Of a stretch of DNA of 64,000 nt, positions 60,545 through 64,000 are shown piece by piece. Source of the DNA: Corynebacterium tuberculostearicum (lineage in GTDB: Bacteria; Actinomycetota; Actinomycetes; Mycobacteriales; Mycobacteriaceae). The notes beneath the pieces are model-generated. The model was not told the DNA's origin. It made no database searches and was given only the letters and a program-made list of their open reading frames with translations. Both the position numbers and the translations under genes were made by a program. Location of the stretch: NCBI RefSeq assembly GCF_016894265.1, contig NZ_CP069791.1, positions 186,001 through 250,000 on the forward strand, read 5' to 3'. Numbering within the stretch: the first letter of the stretch is position 1; every line of letters begins with the position of its first letter.

Positions 60545-60563
60545 AGCGTAGTAGGTCTACCGT
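60545..60563. promoter_or_regulatory. Divergent leaderless-type promoters of ppx and the Cys-rich gene
   Basis: TACGCT on the reverse strand (60545-60550) lies 6 nt before the ppx GTG; TACCGT on the forward strand (60558-60563) lies 8 nt before the GTG at 60572. Both genes would start with GTG at the mRNA 5' end. Confidence 0.4.
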
Positions 60564-60571
60564 GGTTAGGT

Positions 60572-61498
60572 GTGAATCGCCCAAAATCTGACACGGTATA
60601 CCTAGGTTTTCCCGCGAGCTCGCCCGCGGCGGCGTCGATAAGAGCGGGCCGCGAAGAGGCCCTCGATTTCCCGCGGGAGTGGTTCGAATTTACCAACCCG
60701 AACGACCCACACCACGTCTTTTCCATCGACCTAACATGGGTGGAATCGCACTACAGCTGCCAATTTGGGACGTCGGCATGCCGAGGCATCGATAAGAGCC
60801 AGCCCGAGGTGGGCTGCTGCGTGCATGGCGCCTATATGGCCGATGAGGAAGACCGCGACCAGCTTTACGACGCCGTCTCGCGCATGCCCGCCAAGTATTG
60901 GCAGCTGCGCCCAGCGGGGGTAGATGAGTTCCTCGCGCAGGACGCTACGGACGAGTTGGAGCCATGGCTAGAGTGGGACGAGCTCGACGGCGAGGACGGC
61001 GAACCGGAACCGGCGCTGAAGACACCCATCGTGGATGGCGCGTGCATTTTTGCCAACCGCGCCGGCTGGGCAACGGGTACGGGCTGCGCGCTGCACCAGT
61101 GGGCTGTCGATACCGGCGAGGAGCTCACGGTGGTCAAACCCGAGGTGTGCTGGCAGCTGCCGCTGCGCCGCTACGAGGATTATGAAGAGCGCCCAGATGG
61201 GCAGGAGATTCTACGCACCCAGATTGGCGAGTACGACCGCCGCGGTTGGGGTAATGGCGGCGAGGATTTCGATTGGTATTGCTCGGCCGATGCCGCCTGC
61301 CACGCCAACCCGCTGCCGATGTGGCAATCGCACGAGGACGAGCTGGTAGCGCTCATGGGCCGAGAGTCCTATGAGATTTTGGCCGCGCACTGCAAGGCGC
61401 GCGCCGCGGCGGCCGAGCACGGCGTCCAGCTCACGCAGCACCCGGCCAGCGTGAAGGCCGAGAGCCTGCAGGCAGGAAGCCAGCAGGCGGAGAGCTAG
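60572..61498 (+). CDS. Conserved cysteine-rich protein (Rv0495c-like position)
   Basis: A 308-residue soluble protein, function unknown to me. It starts with GTG. At least nine cysteines lie in metal-site-like groups: [14 protein letters not shown] and [10 protein letters not shown] near residues 62-90, [21 protein letters not shown] near 155-175, PEVCWQL near 192, and [11 protein letters not shown] near 236-244, reminiscent of the zinc/iron-chelating YkgJ or DUF3109 type. A gene at the same place in M. tuberculosis is Rv0495c. The tail after residue 280 is low-complexity. Its stop overlaps regX3 by 4 nt. Confidence 0.8.
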   Translation: MNRPKSDTVYLGFPASSPAAASIRAGREEALDFPREWFEFTNPNDPHHVFSIDLTWVESHYSCQFGTSACRGIDKSQPEVGCCVHGAYMADEEDRDQLYDAVSRMPAKYWQLRPAGVDEFLAQDATDELEPWLEWDELDGEDGEPEPALKTPIVDGACIFANRAGWATGTGCALHQWAVDTGEELTVVKPEVCWQLPLRRYEDYEERPDGQEILRTQIGEYDRRGWGNGGEDFDWYCSADAACHANPLPMWQSHEDELVALMGRESYEILAAHCKARAAAAEHGVQLTQHPASVKAESLQAGSQQAES

Positions 61499-62202
61499 AG
61501 CTCGAATTTATAGCCCAAGCCGCGCACCGTAACCAGGTGCTTCGGGCGGGAGGGCTGCTCCTCGATCTTGGAGCGCAGGCGCTTGACGTGGACGTCGAGC
61601 GTCTTGGTGTCGCCAACATAATCGGCGCCCCAGATGCGGTCAATGAGCTGGCCGCGGGTAAGTACGCGGCCGGCGTTGCGCAGCAGGTACTCCAAGAGGT
61701 CGAATTCCTTGAGCGGCATGGATACCGGCTCATCCGCAACGGTAACGGTGTGGCGTTCCACGTCCATCTTGACGCGGCCGCCCTCGAGGATCTGCTCGGC
61801 TACGTCTTCCTCTGCCTCGGTATCGGCACCGGGGCCGGAATCGTGGCCGCGGCGCAGCACCGCGCGGATGCGGGCGATGAGCTCGCGGGAGGAATAAGGC
61901 TTGGTCACGTAATCATCGGCGCCCAGCTCGAGGCCGACGACCTTGTCGATCTCGGAATCGCGCGCGGTCACCATGATGACCGGCACGGACGAGGTGGTGC
62001 GCAGCTGCTTGCATACCTCGGTGCCTGACATGCCGGGCAGCATGAGGTCTAGAAGGACGATATCGATGTCGTTAGCGGCAAACTTTTCCAGCGCCGTAGG
62101 GCCATCGTGCGCGATGATCGGCTCGAAGCCCTCCTTGCGGAGGAGGAATGCCAGCGGATCTGCCAGCGACTCTTCATCTTCAACGATGAGGATGGTGGTC
62201 AT
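61495..62202 (-). CDS. regX3: Response regulator RegX3 (OmpR family)
   Basis: A 235-residue two-component regulator. The receiver domain has the acidic pair at EDEE, phospho-acceptor Asp52 in [10 protein letters not shown], and Lys101 in YVTKPYS; a 20-residue linker ([15 protein letters not shown]) leads to the OmpR winged helix ([27 protein letters not shown]). In mycobacteria RegX3 answers phosphate starvation; corynebacteria use another pair (PhoRS) for that, so the signal here is open. It overlaps senX3 by 4 nt (ATGA). Confidence 0.94.
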   Translation of the reverse strand: MTTILIVEDEESLADPLAFLLRKEGFEPIIAHDGPTALEKFAANDIDIVLLDLMLPGMSGTEVCKQLRTTSSVPVIMVTARDSEIDKVVGLELGADDYVTKPYSSRELIARIRAVLRRGHDSGPGADTEAEEDVAEQILEGGRVKMDVERHTVTVADEPVSMPLKEFDLLEYLLRNAGRVLTRGQLIDRIWGADYVGDTKTLDVHVKRLRSKIEEQPSRPKHLVTVRGLGYKFEL

Positions 62203-63461
62203 TGTGCTTTATCCTTTCGACGTGCTGCGACGCGTGCTACTGCACGCGGGAGCCCAGGCGCCGCCGCAGTGACGGCATCCTTTTTCTCATTATCCTTCAT
62301 GCCAGCATCCTGCGCTGGCTTTTCTTCTCTGTAGATAGGCAACTCAATAGTGAATGTAGAACCCGTACCGGGCCGGGACCACAGTTTGATGTTGCCGCCA
62401 TGGTTGGCCACCACGTGTTTAACAATTGCTAATCCTAGGCCAGTGCCTCCGGTCTGCCGCGACCGGGCTTGGTCTACGCGGAAGAAGCGCTCAAAAACAC
62501 GTTTTTGATCATCCGGTGCGATACCGATGCCGCGGTCGGTGACGCGGATGAGCACGACCCCACCGTCCACGACTTTTTGGGAGACCGATACCGGCATCTT
62601 CTCCGGCGAATAGTTAATCGCGTTGGAGATGAGGTTAGATAGTGCGGTAACCAGCAGGGACCTATCTCCTTTGACCTGCACGCCGGCGGAGGCGCCCCGG
62701 TTGAGCTCGATGGAGCGGGCCTCCGCAGCCAGTTGGTTGCGCGAGAGTGCTTCCTCGATGAGGTCATCGACTGCCAACGGTTCCATCTCTGGCAGCGCCT
62801 CAGCGCCTTGCAGCTTGGACAAGGAAATAAGCTCGCTGACCATATCGGCCATGCGGTTGGCTTCCTTGTAAACCTTATTGCCAAAGTACTCCACGGTTTC
62901 CTGGTCACCGGGGTCTTGCAGCAGGGCCTCGGCCAGCAGGGCAATGCCGCCGACGGGGGTCTTGAGCTCGTGGGAAACGTTTGCCACGAAATCGCGACGG
63001 GCGGATTCCATGCGGACGTTTTCGCTCTCATCGGTGCCGTAGATGATGACAAAGCGGCCGTCGTTAAGCGTCAGCGGCTTAATAACCGCCTTGAACTGGG
63101 TGACGCGGTGGCCCGTGCGGCGCTTGGGAATGGCCAGATCGACGGTGCGGGTCTCCTTGTCCTCGAAGACCTCCTGCGCGGTCTGCCACACGTCCGGGTT
63201 CACGGCGCGATCATGCACCAGGGACATCTCGTGGGCGGCGGGATTGGACATGACGATTTCTTGGCTGCGGTCCAGCACCGCCAGGGCCGTCGGCGAGCCC
63301 TGCACGGCCAAGTGCAGTACCTGGCTGACCGTCGTGACCTGGTTGGCCTCGGCATCGGTGGCTTGGCGGTAGTGCGCAATGCGCCCGCGCAGCCAAGAAA
63401 TCGCCGGCAGCGCCAACCCGCAGGCCACCACGCCGGCAACGAAGGAAAGAATCAATTCCAC
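62199..63461 (-). CDS. senX3: Sensor histidine kinase SenX3
   Basis: A 420-residue membrane kinase for RegX3. One N-terminal membrane segment (LILSFVAGVVACGLALPAISWL) is followed by a PAS domain (about residues 45-145), the phospho-acceptor His164 in FVANVSHELKTPVGG, and the ATPase domain with NLISNAINYSPE, VTDRGIGIAP, RFFRVDQARSRQTGGTGLGL. The tail after about 385 is basic and variable. gpmA lies upstream with its own terminator, as in mycobacteria. Confidence 0.94.
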   Translation of the reverse strand: MELILSFVAGVVACGLALPAISWLRGRIAHYRQATDAEANQVTTVSQVLHLAVQGSPTALAVLDRSQEIVMSNPAAHEMSLVHDRAVNPDVWQTAQEVFEDKETRTVDLAIPKRRTGHRVTQFKAVIKPLTLNDGRFVIIYGTDESENVRMESARRDFVANVSHELKTPVGGIALLAEALLQDPGDQETVEYFGNKVYKEANRMADMVSELISLSKLQGAEALPEMEPLAVDDLIEEALSRNQLAAEARSIELNRGASAGVQVKGDRSLLVTALSNLISNAINYSPEKMPVSVSQKVVDGGVVLIRVTDRGIGIAPDDQKRVFERFFRVDQARSRQTGGTGLGLAIVKHVVANHGGNIKLWSRPGTGSTFTIELPIYREEKPAQDAGMKDNEKKDAVTAAAPGLPRAVARVAARRKDKAQ

Positions 63462-63483
63462 GTGTCTACCCTATCCACCACAA

Positions 63484-63511
63484 AGTCCCCAGGGAATACT
63501 CCCCGGGGACT
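63484..63511 (-). terminator. Terminator after gpmA
   Basis: AGTCCCC and GGGGACT arms with an inner GGGA/TCCC pairing; the reverse strand continues TTGTGG. It lies between gpmA and senX3. Confidence 0.65.
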
Positions 63512-63524
63512 GTGGCGCAGTTTC

Positions 63525-64000
63525 TTACTTACCGCCCTGCGCAGCAACGGCAGCGGTACCGGCAGCGGCGGCTTCCGGATCCAGGTAGGTGCCACCTGGG
63601 TTTACTACGGAGCCGTCCTCGGTGATCTCATATACCAGCGGGATGCCGGTCGGGATATTCAGGCCGGCAATATCGTCATCGGAAATATTGTCCAGGTGCT
63701 TAACCAGAGCGCGCAGGGAATTGCCGTGTGCGGCGATGAGCACGGTCTCGCCCTTCTTGGCGCGTGGGAGGATTTCCTCCTCGAAGTACGGCACGAAGCG
63801 GGCGACGACGTCCTTCAGGCACTCGGTCTGCGGGACCTTGTCCAGGTCCGCGTAGCGCGGGTCATTGGTCTGGGCGTACTCGGAGTCATCGGCCAGCTCC
63901 GGCGGGCGCGTGTCATAGGAGCGGCGCCATGCCATGAACTTTTCCTCGCCGTATTCTTCCTTGGTCTCGGCCTTGTTCAGGCCCTGCAGGGCGCCGTAGT
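63525..64000 (-). CDS. gpmA: Phosphoglycerate mutase, 5' end outside window
   Basis: 2,3-bisphosphoglycerate-dependent phosphoglycerate mutase of glycolysis. The window holds the C-terminal 158 codons or so: [21 protein letters not shown], then [12 protein letters not shown], the catalytic-region glycine-histidine [19 protein letters not shown], and GIPLVYEI near the end. The reading frame is open to base 64000; the start and the first histidine motif (RHG) lie beyond the edge. The final ten residues are Ala/Gly-rich. Confidence 0.96.
   Translation of the reverse strand, partial: YGALQGLNKAETKEEYGEEKFMAWRRSYDTRPPELADDSEYAQTNDPRYADLDKVPQTECLKDVVARFVPYFEEEILPRAKKGETVLIAAHGNSLRALVKHLDNISDDDIAGLNIPTGIPLVYEITEDGSVVNPGGTYLDPEAAAAGTAAVAAQGGK

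Noticed and set aside
1..64000. CRISPR arrays, insertion sequences and prophage genes
   Set aside because: No regularly spaced repeats, transposase or phage structural genes were recognised anywhere in the window.

Overview
The window is chromosomal DNA of a high-GC actinobacterium, almost certainly a Corynebacterium. RpoB, L10, L7/L12, NusG and SecE read as corynebacterial. Gene order largely matches, in reverse, the Mycobacterium tuberculosis Rv0489-Rv0562 block (gpm, senX3/regX3, ppx, proC, bldC, bS22, hemACDB, hemL, ccs genes, men genes), joined to the secE-nusG-rplKA and rplJL-rpoB blocks. No rRNA operon, CRISPR array, prophage or intact insertion sequence was seen.

Layout. 1-6.5 kb: the 5' nine-tenths of rpoB, a DUF3068 membrane protein, a higBA toxin-antitoxin pair with its operator, and rplL-rplJ with an L10-type leader. 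6.6-11.8 kb: a photolyase and an accessory three-gene operon (SbnA-like PLP enzyme, FAD/NAD(P) enzyme, Y4yA-like PLP decarboxylase) that looks like the core of an uncharacterised amino-acid or siderophore-precursor pathway. 11.8-16.4 kb: rplA, rplK, nusG, secE and tRNAs Trp, Met, Thr and Tyr. 16.4-36.5 kb: menaquinone biosynthesis (polyprenyl diphosphate synthase, menJ, menG, menD, menC, menB, menE, menA), interrupted by mgtA, a class II UvrA, an orphan AbiEi-like gene with a large palindrome upstream, and mntR divergent from an mntABCD manganese importer. 36.5-42.1 kb: small membrane and regulatory proteins and the System II cytochrome c maturation genes (ccsB, resB, ccdA, TlpA-like) with a phosphatase. 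42.1-55.4 kb: haem synthesis (hemL, cgoX/hemY, hemE, hemB, hemD, hemC, hemA), with a guanidinium exporter under a guanidine-III riboswitch and a 13E12-type HNH gene preceded by two perfect DnaA boxes. 55.4-64 kb: a redoxin, a HAD phosphatase, ribosomal protein bS22, bldC, proC, a Lys/Ala-rich membrane protein, ppx, a Cys-rich protein, regX3-senX3 and the 3' part of gpmA.

Together the central genes build the respiratory chain: menaquinone, haem, haem attachment to c-type cytochromes, and manganese supply. Two window-wide signals stand out. Many genes have a TANNNT box 6-8 nt before the start codon, implying leaderless mRNAs. The 11-mer GCTTGCCGACG is iterated 16 times, in both orientations and in coding and non-coding DNA, far above a rough chance expectation.
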